A DNA stretch of 64,000 nt. Source: Shimia sp047124445 (GTDB lineage Bacteria; Pseudomonadota; Alphaproteobacteria; Rhodobacterales; Rhodobacteraceae). How positions within the stretch are numbered: position 1 is the first letter of the stretch; the number at the start of each line of letters is the position of its first letter. A program made the position numbers and the translations under genes. Where the stretch lies: NCBI RefSeq assembly GCF_047124445.1, contig NZ_CP138921.1, positions 806,001 through 870,000 of the forward strand, in the 5' to 3' direction. Under the pieces are notes generated by a model that did not search any database, was not told the DNA's origin, and worked only from the letters and a program-made list of their open reading frames with translations. Shown piece after piece: positions 24,737 through 33,582 of this stretch.

Positions 24737-25810
24737 ATGGCAACGGCAGATCTTTTGACAATGACCTCCAAGAAATCCTCATCCCCTGACAAACAGAAGG
24801 CGCTGGACAGCGCGCTGGCCCAAATCGAGCGGCAGTTCGGCAAAGGTTCGATCATGAAGCTGGGCGCGGACAACCCCGCGCAAGAGATTGAGGCGACCTC
24901 CACCGGCTCGCTGAGCTTGGATATTGCTCTGGGGATTGGCGGTCTGCCCAAAGGGCGGATCATCGAGATTTACGGCCCGGAAAGCTCCGGTAAAACCACG
25001 CTGACGCTGCATTGTATTGCAGAAGAGCAAAAAAAGGGAGGCGTATGCGCCTTTGTGGATGCGGAACACGCGCTCGATCCGCAGTATGCCAAAAAACTTG
25101 GCGTGAACCTGGACGAGCTCCTGATTTCTCAGCCGGACACCGGCGAGCAGGCGCTCGAGATTACCGACACATTGGTGCGGTCCGGCGCGGTGAACATGGT
25201 TGTGGTCGATTCGGTGGCGGCGCTGACACCAAAATCCGAACTTGAAGGCGATATGGGCGACAGCAACGTGGGTGTACAGGCCCGCCTGATGAGCCAGGCG
25301 ATGCGGAAACTGACCGGTTCGATTGCGCGCTCTAACTGTATGGTGATCTTCATCAACCAGATCCGGATGAAAATCGGCGTGATGTTTGGCTCGCCTGAAA
25401 CCACAACCGGTGGTAACGCACTGAAGTTCTACAGCTCCGTGCGTTTGGATATCCGCCGGATTGGCAGCGTGAAAGACCGGGATGAGATTGTCGGCAATGC
25501 CACGCGTGTAAAAGTTGTTAAAAACAAAGTGGCGCCGCCGTTCAAACAGGTCGAATTTGACATCATGTATGGTGAAGGCATCTCCAAGATGGGTGAGCTG
25601 CTTGATCTGGGCGTGAAGGCTGGTGTTGTCGAAAAATCCGGCAGCTGGTTCAGCTACGGCGATGAGCGGATCGGGCAGGGGCGGGCAAATGCGACCACCT
25701 TCCTGAAGGAAAACACCCGTATGGCGTTGGAAATTGAAGATAAGATCCGCGCTGCGCATGGATTAGACTTTGATATGCCTCCCGGCGACGAAGAGTTGTT
25801 GGAAGATTGA
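24737..25810 (+). CDS. recA: Recombinase RecA
   Basis: The 357-residue recombinase forms ATP-dependent filaments on single-stranded DNA for strand exchange and stimulates LexA self-cleavage. Walker A is GPESSGKTTLTLHC; MVVVDSVAALTPKSELEGDMGD holds Walker B; FINQIRMKIGVMFGSPETTTGGNALKFYSSVR spans loop L2 and the monomer interface. The C-terminus is acidic (PPGDEELLED), as expected. Its own SOS box precedes it. The stop codon directly abuts the region of the MOSC gene, hinting at read-through into that gene. Confidence 0.98.
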   Translation: MATADLLTMTSKKSSSPDKQKALDSALAQIERQFGKGSIMKLGADNPAQEIEATSTGSLSLDIALGIGGLPKGRIIEIYGPESSGKTTLTLHCIAEEQKKGGVCAFVDAEHALDPQYAKKLGVNLDELLISQPDTGEQALEITDTLVRSGAVNMVVVDSVAALTPKSELEGDMGDSNVGVQARLMSQAMRKLTGSIARSNCMVIFINQIRMKIGVMFGSPETTTGGNALKFYSSVRLDIRRIGSVKDRDEIVGNATRVKVVKNKVAPPFKQVEFDIMYGEGISKMGELLDLGVKAGVVEKSGSWFSYGDERIGQGRANATTFLKENTRMALEIEDKIRAAHGLDFDMPPGDEELLED

Positions 25811-25830
25811 CACCGTCCTCCGAAGACTTG

Positions 25831-26352
25831 ATGCGGGCTTTGCCGCATGTGTTGGCCGCTCCGAAAGACGGGGTGGCCATTTCGCATTTGTGCCTGCGTC
25901 CAGCGCGTAATGAACGCCGGTTTGTGGATGAAATCTCGCTGTCAAAAGCGCAGGGCATTCCTGGTGAGCGCTGGATGACGCAGCCGTGGGTGCGCACGGA
26001 GGATGGTGCGCCGCATCCGGGCATTCAGGTGTGCATCATTCCCCAACGTGTGCTGGATTTGGTGTGGACACCTGGTGCCGAGGTTTTGCACCCAGGTGAT
26101 ACCTTTGCAGCGGATATTGACACCTCAGAGGCAAACTTACCAACTGGTCAGGTGTTGCGAGTTGGTTCTGCCGTGCTGCGTGTGTCGGAGGTGTTCAACG
26201 ATGCCTGTGTGAAGTGGAAGGCGCGGTATGGTCACGCTGCCTATGACTGGATCCGCAATCCGGATCATCGCGCGCTTCGGTTGCGGGGTATTTTGTGCAG
26301 CGTGGAACAGAATGGCGTGATCCGCACAGGGGATGTCTTGCGAAAGGTTTGA
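25831..26352 (+). CDS. MOSC-domain protein
   Basis: The predicted protein has 173 residues. ISHLCLRPARNERRFVDEISLSKAQGIPGERW at the N-terminus, the central beta-rich core (TGQVLRVGSAVLRVSEV) and NDACVKWKARYG, with the conserved cysteine followed by a basic segment, identify the MOSC domain. MOSC proteins are linked to sulfur transfer to, or binding of, molybdenum cofactor; a specific role cannot be assigned. ATG 25831 is chosen; a TTG at 25807 overlaps the recA stop and would allow translational coupling. A GGGCAA/TTGCCC hairpin (26372-26388) without a U tract lies after the stop. Confidence 0.75.
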   Translation: MRALPHVLAAPKDGVAISHLCLRPARNERRFVDEISLSKAQGIPGERWMTQPWVRTEDGAPHPGIQVCIIPQRVLDLVWTPGAEVLHPGDTFAADIDTSEANLPTGQVLRVGSAVLRVSEVFNDACVKWKARYGHAAYDWIRNPDHRALRLRGILCSVEQNGVIRTGDVLRKV

Positions 26353-26484
26353 CGGGCTTGACGATTGGTCAGGGCAAGCATTTTGCCCAAGTCTCACAAG
26401 CTTAGGCGCATTGTCATGTGGACAGGGGCGCGTGGGGGTTATAAACCCGCTTCGATACCGAAACCCACGTTAAGAGATCTGCCC

Positions 26485-29157
26485 ATGGCCAGCCTAAACG
26501 ACATCCGGTCGACCTTTCTGAATTACTTTGCCAAGCAGGGCCACGAGGTGGTGGATTCCAGCCCGCTGGTGCCGCGCAATGACCCGACGCTGATGTTTGT
26601 GAACTCCGGCATGGTGCAGTTCAAAAACCTGTTCACCGGCGTCGAAAAGCGGGACTACAACCGCGCAACCACATCGCAGAAATGCGTGCGCGCTGGCGGC
26701 AAGCACAACGATCTGGACAACGTTGGCTACACCGCGCGTCACCACACGTTCTTTGAGATGCTCGGCAACTTTTCGTTTGGCGACTATTTTAAAGATGACG
26801 CGATCCCGTTTGCTTGGGAGCTGATCACCAAGGAATTCGATATTCCGAAGGATAAGCTTTATACGACGGTCTACCACACCGACGACGAAGCCTTTGAAAT
26901 TTGGAAGAAAGTGGGTGTTCCGGAGGATCGCATCATTCGGATCGCGACCTCTGACAACTTCTGGCAGATGGGGCCAACTGGGCCTTGTGGACCTTGCACC
27001 GAGATTTTCTATGACCACGGTGATCACATCTGGGGAGGCCCTCCCGGCAGCCCGGAAGAGGACGGCGACCGGTTCATTGAGATCTGGAACGTGGTGTTCA
27101 TGCAGAACGAGCAGTTCGAAGACGGCTCGATGACCGCACTTGACATGCAGTCGATTGACACCGGCATGGGGCTGGAGCGGATTGGCGCGTTGCTACAGGG
27201 CAGCCATGACAACTACGACACCGATCTGTTCAAGGCGTTGATTGAGGCGTCTGCCAATGTGACGTCTACCGATCCTTATGGTGAGCAGAATGTACATCAT
27301 CGGGTGATCGCGGATCACCTGCGGTCCACGTCTTTCCTGATGGCCGACGGTGTGATGCCGTCCAACGATGGCCGTGGCTATGTGCTGCGTCGAATTATGC
27401 GTCGCGCAATGCGTCACGCGCATTTGCTGGGTGCCAAAGATCCTGTTATGCATCAGTTGGTGCCGTCTTTGGTACAGCAGATGGGGCAGGCCTATCCTGA
27501 GTTGGGGCAGGCGCAGGCACTGATCGAAGAGACGCTTAAACAGGAAGAGACCAAGTTTAAGCAGACGCTGGATCGTGGTTTGAAACTGCTGGACGACGAG
27601 CTGGATGGTTTGGACGAAGGCGCGCCTCTGGCGGGTGAAGCTGCGTTCAAACTGTATGACACCTACGGCTTTCCGCTTGATCTGACCCAGGACGCGCTGC
27701 GCGAAAAGGGCCGGACCGTAGACACAGACGGCTTTGACGCGGCGATGGCGGAGCAAAAGGCTAAGGCGCGCGCCGCCCACAAAGGCTCTGGCGACACCGC
27801 TGAGAATGCCGTTTGGTTTGATGTTGCGGATGAGACCGGATCGTCCGAGTTCCTCGGCTATGACACCGAGACGGCCGAAGGCCAAGTTCAGGCGATCATG
27901 AAGGACGGTGCTTTGGTAGAAGCGCTGGCCGAAGGTGAAGAAGGCTGGCTGGTGATGAACCAGACGCCATTTTATGCCGAAAGTGGTGGTCAGGTGGCGG
28001 ATCATGGCTTGGTTGAGCGTTTGGAAAACCGCGATGAACTGGCGCATGTGTCCGAGGTGCAGAAGTTTGCCGATGGCAAGCTGATTGGGCATCTGGTCAA
28101 AGTCGCACGTGGCACTATCTCCAAAGGCGATCCCGTGGCGATGATCGTGGATCACGCACGCCGCACGTCCATTCGCGCGAACCACTCTGCAACCCACTTG
28201 CTGCATGAAGCGCTGCGCGAGGCGTTGGGGGATCATGTGGCACAGCGTGGCTCGCTGAATGCGGACGATCGTTTGCGGTTTGACTTCAGCCACAACAAGG
28301 CGTTGAGCCCGGAAGAGTTGACCAAGGTTGGTTTGGACGTAAACGCCTATATCCGTCAGAACACGCCGGTGGAAACCCGGGTTATGACGCCGGATGATGC
28401 GCGTGAGATTGGTGCGCAGGCGCTGTTTGGCGAGAAGTACGGTGACGAGGTGCGTGTGGTGTCCATGGGCCGAGCCAACACTGGAAAGGGTCACAATGGG
28501 GACACATATTCCATCGAACTGTGCGGCGGCACGCATGTGAAACAGACCGGCGACATTGGTGTGTTTGTGCTGCTCTCGGATAGCGCTTCTTCGGCTGGGG
28601 TGCGTCGGATCGAGGCACTGACCGGTGAGGTGGCCTTTGCGCATCTGGAGCGTGAGGCCAAACGCGTGGCGGAAGTAGCTGGTACGCTCAAAGCGCAGCC
28701 GGGTGAGATTGTTGACCGCGTGAAAGCGCTGCTTGACGAGCGTAAAGCGCTGCAAAACGAAGTGGCGACGCTGCGCCGCGAACTGGCGATGTCTGGTGGT
28801 GCCGGACAGGGCGCTGGTCCTGAGGCAAAAGAGATCAATGGCGTGAAGTTCTTTGCGCAGGTGCTCTCTGGCGTTTCCGGCAAAGACCTGCCTCCGTTGA
28901 TTGATGAGCATAAGGCGCGTCTGGAGAGCGGTGCGGTTCTGTTGGTCGCTGACACCGGCGGGAAAGTGGCTGTGGCCGCAGGCGTGACCGATGACCTCAA
29001 AGGTGATGTGAGCGCCGTGGATCTGGTGCGCGCAGCTGTTGGCCCGATGGGCGGAAAGGGCGGCGGCGGTCGTCCGGATATGGCGCAAGGTGGTGCCAAA
29101 GATGCCTCTAAAGCAGACGAAGCCTTTGCCGCTGCCGAAGCGGTGATTGCAGGCTGA
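26485..29157 (+). CDS. alaS: Alanine--tRNA ligase
   Basis: The 890-residue enzyme attaches alanine to tRNA-Ala. The class II catalytic core begins IRSTFLNYFAKQGHEVVDSSPLVPRNDPTLMFVNSGM. The editing domain carries the zinc motif HSATHLL ... CGGTH, and the C-terminal domain has the glycine-rich GPMGGKGGGGRPDMAQGG. Full length for a bacterial AlaRS. The start is ATG 26485 (MASLNDIRS). Just upstream, 26430-26470 holds imperfect GTGGG/CCCAC complementarity around TTATAAACC that could form a leader hairpin, though I would not call an attenuator. Confidence 0.98.
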   Translation: MASLNDIRSTFLNYFAKQGHEVVDSSPLVPRNDPTLMFVNSGMVQFKNLFTGVEKRDYNRATTSQKCVRAGGKHNDLDNVGYTARHHTFFEMLGNFSFGDYFKDDAIPFAWELITKEFDIPKDKLYTTVYHTDDEAFEIWKKVGVPEDRIIRIATSDNFWQMGPTGPCGPCTEIFYDHGDHIWGGPPGSPEEDGDRFIEIWNVVFMQNEQFEDGSMTALDMQSIDTGMGLERIGALLQGSHDNYDTDLFKALIEASANVTSTDPYGEQNVHHRVIADHLRSTSFLMADGVMPSNDGRGYVLRRIMRRAMRHAHLLGAKDPVMHQLVPSLVQQMGQAYPELGQAQALIEETLKQEETKFKQTLDRGLKLLDDELDGLDEGAPLAGEAAFKLYDTYGFPLDLTQDALREKGRTVDTDGFDAAMAEQKAKARAAHKGSGDTAENAVWFDVADETGSSEFLGYDTETAEGQVQAIMKDGALVEALAEGEEGWLVMNQTPFYAESGGQVADHGLVERLENRDELAHVSEVQKFADGKLIGHLVKVARGTISKGDPVAMIVDHARRTSIRANHSATHLLHEALREALGDHVAQRGSLNADDRLRFDFSHNKALSPEELTKVGLDVNAYIRQNTPVETRVMTPDDAREIGAQALFGEKYGDEVRVVSMGRANTGKGHNGDTYSIELCGGTHVKQTGDIGVFVLLSDSASSAGVRRIEALTGEVAFAHLEREAKRVAEVAGTLKAQPGEIVDRVKALLDERKALQNEVATLRRELAMSGGAGQGAGPEAKEINGVKFFAQVLSGVSGKDLPPLIDEHKARLESGAVLLVADTGGKVAVAAGVTDDLKGDVSAVDLVRAAVGPMGGKGGGGRPDMAQGGAKDASKADEAFAAAEAVIAG

Positions 29158-29236
29158 CCATTTGGTCAAAATCTTCTTGGCCTGTCCGGCAATTCACGTA
29201 GAGTGTCGGGCAGGACAACAGGATTGGAGAGCCAAA

Positions 29237-29524
29237 ATGGGTGCGCTTTGGATTGCACATGTGACCGTGACGGACGCGGACGCTTATGGAAAATACGCGA
29301 AGCTGGCTGGTCCAGCGATTGCCAAACACGGCGGTGAGTTCATTGCTCGTGGCGGTAAGTTCGTGCAGCTGGAAGGCAAAGAGCGGCCACGCAATGTGGT
29401 GGCACGGTTCCCGGATGTGGACACGGCAGTCGCCTGCTATCACAGCTCGGAGTACCAAGAGGCTTTGAACCACGCGCGCGGCGCAAGCGAGCGCGAGCTG
29501 ATGGTTGTGGAGACCAGCGACTGA
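29237..29524 (+). CDS. DUF1330 family protein
   Basis: The predicted 95-residue ferredoxin-like alpha+beta protein contains WIAHVTVTDADAYGKYAKLAGPAIAKHGGEFIARGG and RNVVARFPDVDTAVACYHSSEYQEA, the hallmark blocks of DUF1330 (a dimeric alpha+beta barrel relative). No catalytic activity is established for the family. GGAGA lies upstream of ATG 29237. It lies 79 bp after alaS and the shared terminator is at 29607, so it may be transcribed with alaS. Confidence 0.85.
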   Translation: MGALWIAHVTVTDADAYGKYAKLAGPAIAKHGGEFIARGGKFVQLEGKERPRNVVARFPDVDTAVACYHSSEYQEALNHARGASERELMVVETSD

Positions 29525-29538
29525 GATTCAAATATCGT

Positions 29539-29574
29539 GCGCCTGAAGAGGAAGAAGTAGTGCTCTTCTGGCGC
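29539..29574. other. Inverted repeat after the DUF1330 gene
   Basis: Twelve-base arms GCGCCTGAAGAG and CTCTTCTGGCGC pair with a single T-T mismatch around a 12-base loop. No U tract follows. It may protect the 3' end of the alaS-DUF1330 transcript. Confidence 0.5.
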
Positions 29575-29606
29575 CTATAGAGTGAAGCGTTCTAAATATC
29601 GGTGGT

Positions 29607-29632
29607 AAATCGGGATACCTTCCTGATTTTTC
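29607..29632 (+). terminator. Rho-independent terminator of the alaS-DUF1330 unit
   Basis: Stem AAATCGGGA / TCCTGATTT (one G-U pair) with a five-base loop TACCT and a run TTTTTC at the 3' side. Confidence 0.7.
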
Positions 29633-29660
29633 TGTATGAACTGCACTTACGTCCCCTTGC

Positions 29661-29686
29661 ATTCTCCCGTATGTATGCGGGAGAAT
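29661..29686. other. Strong hairpin upstream of the amidotransferase gene
   Basis: ATTCTCCCGTA and TGCGGGAGAAT form an 11-bp stem (one T-G pair) with loop TGTA. It lies 52 bp before the ATG at 29738 and has no U tract, so it could be a leader structure, an operator, or the end of the upstream unit. Confidence 0.45.
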
Positions 29687-29737
29687 TGGCATCTTCTATT
29701 CTAACCTGAGGATGCTGAAGCCAAGGGGAAAACTGTC

Positions 29738-30520
29738 ATGTGTCGTTGGGCCGCCTATATTGGGGCACCGTGTTATCTTGAAGATGTTGTGACGCGGCCA
29801 GATCACTCGTTGATCCAGCAAAGCATGCAAGCCACAGAGTGCAAAACCCAGACCAACGGAGATGGCGTTGGTTTGGCATGGTATGGCAGTCGGCCGGAGC
29901 CTGGACTGTATCGGGACATTCTGCCCGCGTGGTCGGACCCGAATTTGAAGTCGCTGACGGCACAAGTTGAGTCTGGGCTGTTTCTGGCACATGTGCGGGC
30001 CTCGACTGGCACCGCCACCAGCCGAAACAACTGTCATCCTTTTGCGGTGGGCCGGTGGTCCTTCATGCACAACGGTCAGGTTGGCGGGTTCGAAACCTTT
30101 CGGCGACGGGCGGATATGTTGATCCCAGACGAGCTGTATCCGGAGCGCAAGGGCGCGACGGACAGTGAGGTGTTGTTCCTCATGGGATTAACGGAAGGCA
30201 TGGATGAACATCCAAAAGAATCCATGCAGATTGCCGTGGGTATCCTGGAACGCATGAGCCGGGAGCGGGGCACTACGCCGCATATGCGGCTGGCGGCGGC
30301 ATTTAGTGATGGCCAAACGCTGTATGCCATTCGCTACGCCTCGGACAGTCGCGCGCCGACGGTCTATCACCGCGCTAGCGATAGCCGCAGCGGCCGCGCT
30401 GTGGTGAGTGAGCCTTTGGTGGCGGCAGAAGATGGCTGGGAAGCCATTCCGGCCGGATCGTTCTGTCGGTTCCACAAGGATGGCAGCTACGAGATTGAAC
30501 CGTTCCGACCTCTTAGCTGA
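29738..30520 (+). CDS. Class II glutamine amidotransferase (YafJ/GATase_4 type)
   Basis: The predicted protein has 260 residues. It begins MCRWAAYIG, with Cys2 becoming the N-terminal nucleophile after removal of Met1, as in class II (Ntn) amidotransferases. FLAHVRASTGTATSRNNCHPF and SFMHNGQVGGF are the glutamine-binding and oxyanion blocks. There is no synthase domain, so it would act as a stand-alone amidohydrolase or with an unknown partner; relatives include YafJ and EgtC. It converges with the ion-channel gene four bases away. Confidence 0.87.
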   Translation: MCRWAAYIGAPCYLEDVVTRPDHSLIQQSMQATECKTQTNGDGVGLAWYGSRPEPGLYRDILPAWSDPNLKSLTAQVESGLFLAHVRASTGTATSRNNCHPFAVGRWSFMHNGQVGGFETFRRRADMLIPDELYPERKGATDSEVLFLMGLTEGMDEHPKESMQIAVGILERMSRERGTTPHMRLAAAFSDGQTLYAIRYASDSRAPTVYHRASDSRSGRAVVSEPLVAAEDGWEAIPAGSFCRFHKDGSYEIEPFRPLS

Positions 30521-30524
30521 TTGA

Positions 30525-31583
30525 TCAGACGAGGAAGAACTTCACCGCCCAGAACAGGAATATTCCGTGTAGGATCGGGAAGATCCAGATCACGAGATAG
30601 CCGTCGATTTTGCGGGCCAAGTCTTCGCGTCCTGAGGTCTTCAGGCGGCGTAGAGCGATGTTAACCAGCACGATGGAGCCGGTGATCAGGAACATGCCCA
30701 CCAGCAGCGAGTCCATGAAGGTGAGATAGCCAAGTTTGGGTAGCATGGTGGAGATCGCAAAGTTGAAAGCGACAAACACCAGGAGGTTGGCGGAGGCCAT
30801 GTCGATGCGGCGGCGGTATTCTTCGAGGAAGAACGTGGCCCAGCTGACAAAAAGGATGATCAGCAGTGGCAGCAGGATGCGCAGTACGTAGTATTGCACG
30901 TGGCGCTTCCCCTCAAAGCGCAGGGCGACCATGGTTGTATCGGCACCTCCAATACCCTCTACAGAACGGCGTTCAAGGGTGGCATTGGAGAGAATCCACT
31001 CCTCTTCGCCAAGCAGATCACCCATGCCACTTTGCTCTTCCAAAGGGTAGAACTCGACATAGTCGAGCGGCAGCATCGTCGACACCTCGACGTAGAATTC
31101 TTGTGTGTCAAAGGGGTAGCGCTTGAAGTTGAAGTGTGGCGCCTGAAGCGTGGCGGTGAAGCGCTCGGCGTAGGTCGCCACACCGGTGTCTTTGAGAAGA
31201 ACGGAAACTTGCTGGGTGAAGCGGCGGCCTTGTTGGTTGCGCAGGATGAAATACGGTGGCTGTGATCCAGCCTCATCCAAGAGTGCGCGGAAGGCCGCGT
31301 TGCTGAAGGTCTTAATGTCGCTGCCATGTGCAGCTGCGTCGAAAGCAAACTCCGGGTAGTCGGTCTTGAGGAAGAGCGTGCCAACCACGCCAAAGTTCTC
31401 GGACTGTTGATCGACAAAGGTGATTTGGTCGATAGAGATGCCAACACCAATTTGTTGCGGCGCGGTGCGTTTGGTCAAAGAGGCGGTGCCGCTGAAATCA
31501 AAGCCGCCGGTTTGGGCGTGCAGCGGAGCGCCAATGATAAGAAAAAGACAGGCGGTGAGGTGGGAGAGCAGGCGCGAAAACAT
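30525..31583 (-). CDS. Pentameric ligand-gated ion channel homologue (Cys-loop superfamily, prokaryotic)
   Basis: The predicted protein has 352 residues. Residues 1-24 form a signal peptide ending APLHAQ. The extracellular beta-sandwich contains RYPFDTQEF (156-163), the superfamily's F/Y-P-F-D motif, without the disulfide cysteines, as in bacterial members. M1 is at about 232-253 with its conserved proline (P239), M2 at 261-284, M3 at 289-312 and M4 at 328-351. The M2-M3 region, FAISTMLPKLGYLTFMD, closely resembles ELIC and GLIC (LP-x-x-x-Y-x-T). Such proteins assemble as pentamers in the inner membrane with the sensor domain in the periplasm. The ligand and ion selectivity are unknown. The gene is single, with the typA terminator upstream of it, so it needs its own promoter. 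Confidence 0.85.
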   Translation of the reverse strand: MFSRLLSHLTACLFLIIGAPLHAQTGGFDFSGTASLTKRTAPQQIGVGISIDQITFVDQQSENFGVVGTLFLKTDYPEFAFDAAAHGSDIKTFSNAAFRALLDEAGSQPPYFILRNQQGRRFTQQVSVLLKDTGVATYAERFTATLQAPHFNFKRYPFDTQEFYVEVSTMLPLDYVEFYPLEEQSGMGDLLGEEEWILSNATLERRSVEGIGGADTTMVALRFEGKRHVQYYVLRILLPLLIILFVSWATFFLEEYRRRIDMASANLLVFVAFNFAISTMLPKLGYLTFMDSLLVGMFLITGSIVLVNIALRRLKTSGREDLARKIDGYLVIWIFPILHGIFLFWAVKFFLV

Positions 31584-31660
31584 GAGGCTTGGGACAATTT
31601 CCTAAAGGTATTGCCCAAACTTCAAACAGTTTCGCAGCCCACTCAAGCAAAATGTCAAAG

Positions 31661-31689
31661 AAAAACGCCGGGGCAGGACCCCGGCGTTT
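31661..31689 (-). terminator. Rho-independent terminator of typA
   Basis: Eleven-bp stem AAACGCCGGGG / CCCCGGCGTTT with a five-base loop; on the minus strand it runs into TTTTTCTTT. It lies directly after the typA stop. Confidence 0.92.
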
Positions 31690-31694
31690 GGTGT

Positions 31695-33512
31695 TTAGTT
31701 CTGTTTGGACATCCGCTTGCGCTCATGCGGGTCCAGATAGCGTTTGCGCAGACGCACTGTGTTTGGTGTAACTTCCACCAGTTCGTCGTCGTTGATGTAG
31801 GCGATGGCCTCCTCCAGCGACAGCGTCATTGGCGTGGTCAAGCGCACGGCCTCATCAGACCCGGAGGCACGCACGTTGGTGAGCTTCTTGCCTTTCAGTG
31901 GGTTCACTTCGAGGTCGTTGTCACGGCTGTGCTCGCCGATGATCATGCCGGTGTAGACGTCAGCCTGGGCGCCAATCATCATTTTGCCGCGGTCTTCGAG
32001 GTTCCAAAGGGCGTAAGCTACGGACTGGCCGTTCTCCATGGAGATCAGAACACCTGCGCGGCGACCCGGGATGGCGCCTTTGTATTCGGTCCAGCCGTGG
32101 AATACGCGGTTCAGAACACCGGTGCCGCGAGTATCTGTCAGGAATTCACCGTGGTAGCCGATCAGGCCGCGGGACGGCACGTGGGCGATGATGCGGGTTT
32201 TGCCAGCACCGGCAGGGCGCATTTCGACCAGTTCGCCTTTGCGGGAACCAGTAAGTTTTTCGATCACCGCGCCGGAGTATTCGTCATCCACGTCGATGGT
32301 GGCTTCTTCGACCGGCTCCATGCGGACACCGTTCTCTTCGCGCATGATCACCTGTGGACGGGAGATCGACAGCTCAAAACCTTCGCGACGCATGTTTTCG
32401 ATCAGAACACCCATCTGCAGTTCGCCACGGCCGGAAACTTCAAAGGCTTCGCCGCCAGGGGTGTCTGCAATTTTGATCGCCACGTTGGACTCGGCCTCTT
32501 TGTAGAGGCGGTCGCGGATCACGCGGGATTGCACCTTTTTGCCGTCACGACCGGCCAGCGGGCTGTCGTTGATGCCGAAGGTCACAGTGATGGTGGGCGG
32601 ATCGATCGGCTGGGCTTCCAGCGGTTCATCCACGGCCAGCGCACAGATGGTGTCTGCCACGGTGGCTTTGGCCATGCCCGCGATGGAGACGATGTCGCCA
32701 GCTTGCGCTTCTTCGATGTCCTGCTGGGCCAGGCCACGGAAGGCCTGAATTTTGGTGACGCGGAACTGTTCGATTTTCTGGCCGATACGGGAGATCGCCT
32801 GAACGGTTGCGCCCACTTTCAAGGTACCGGATTCCACACGACCGGTCAGGATGCGGCCCACAAATGGGTCGGACCCCAAAGTGGTGGCCAGCATGCGGAA
32901 GTCGTCGTCCTGTTGGTGAACCTGCTTTGGTTCCGGCACGTGGTTCACAATCAGGTTGAACAGAGCGTGCAGGTCCTGTCGTGGGCCGTCGAGTTCTGCA
33001 TCTGCCCAGCCGTTGCGGCCGGAAGCGTACATGTGCGGGAAGTCCAGCTGATCGTCGTTGGCGTCCAGAGAGGCGAAAAGGTCAAAACACTCGTCCAATG
33101 CGCGGTCAGGCTCGGCGTCTGGTTTGTCCACTTTGTTGAGCACAACAATTGGGCGCAGACCCAGTGCCAAGGCTTTGGACGTCACAAATTTGGTTTGTGG
33201 CATTGGGCCTTCAGCTGCGTCCACCAGCAGAACCACACCGTCTACCATGCTCAGGATACGCTCAACCTCTCCGCCGAAATCGGCGTGGCCCGGGGTGTCC
33301 ACGATGTTGATGCGGGTGCCTTTCCATTCAACGCTGGTTGGCTTGGCAAAGATGGTGATGCCGCGCTCACGCTCCAACGCGTCGCTGTCCATGGCGCGCT
33401 CGGCCACTTCCTGGTTTTCCCGGAATGCACCCGACTGTTTCAGCAGCTCATCCACAAGCGTGGTTTTGCCGTGGTCAACGTGGGCGATGATGGCGATATT
33501 GCGAAGATCCAT
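31695..33512 (-). CDS. typA: Translational GTPase TypA/BipA
   Basis: The 605-residue ribosome-binding GTPase is involved in 50S assembly and stress adaptation. G1 is AHVDHGKTTLVDELL, G2 and neighbours GITIFAKPTSVEWKG, G3 DTPGHADFGGEVER, G4 NKVDKPDAEP. The C-terminal BipA-specific domain includes GSDEAVRLTTPMTLSLEEAIAYINDDELVEVTP. ATG 33512 (MDLRNIAIIAHVDHG) matches the family start; an earlier start at 33560 is unlikely. The SMR transporter gene lies 70 bp upstream on the same strand. Confidence 0.97.
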   Translation of the reverse strand: MDLRNIAIIAHVDHGKTTLVDELLKQSGAFRENQEVAERAMDSDALERERGITIFAKPTSVEWKGTRINIVDTPGHADFGGEVERILSMVDGVVLLVDAAEGPMPQTKFVTSKALALGLRPIVVLNKVDKPDAEPDRALDECFDLFASLDANDDQLDFPHMYASGRNGWADAELDGPRQDLHALFNLIVNHVPEPKQVHQQDDDFRMLATTLGSDPFVGRILTGRVESGTLKVGATVQAISRIGQKIEQFRVTKIQAFRGLAQQDIEEAQAGDIVSIAGMAKATVADTICALAVDEPLEAQPIDPPTITVTFGINDSPLAGRDGKKVQSRVIRDRLYKEAESNVAIKIADTPGGEAFEVSGRGELQMGVLIENMRREGFELSISRPQVIMREENGVRMEPVEEATIDVDDEYSGAVIEKLTGSRKGELVEMRPAGAGKTRIIAHVPSRGLIGYHGEFLTDTRGTGVLNRVFHGWTEYKGAIPGRRAGVLISMENGQSVAYALWNLEDRGKMMIGAQADVYTGMIIGEHSRDNDLEVNPLKGKKLTNVRASGSDEAVRLTTPMTLSLEEAIAYINDDELVEVTPNTVRLRKRYLDPHERKRMSKQN

Positions 33513-33582
33513 AAGGGCAGCCTTTCCTGTTCGCGCTCGCCCTAACGTGGGATGTGGCAAAAGGCCAGCCCTTTAATGCCAG

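Noticed and set aside
26430..26470. A T-box or attenuator before alaS
   Set aside because: Only imperfect complementarity is present, with no T-box sequence or terminator-antiterminator pair.
27193..29169. A 658-codon frame opposite alaS
   Set aside because: Shadow of alaS with no domains; its reading depends on the codon bias of the sense gene.
31326..33545. A 739-codon open frame on the plus strand opposite typA
   Set aside because: It mirrors typA, has an unlikely amino acid make-up rich in His, Val and Phe, and lacks known motifs. Long antisense frames are common opposite GC-rich genes.
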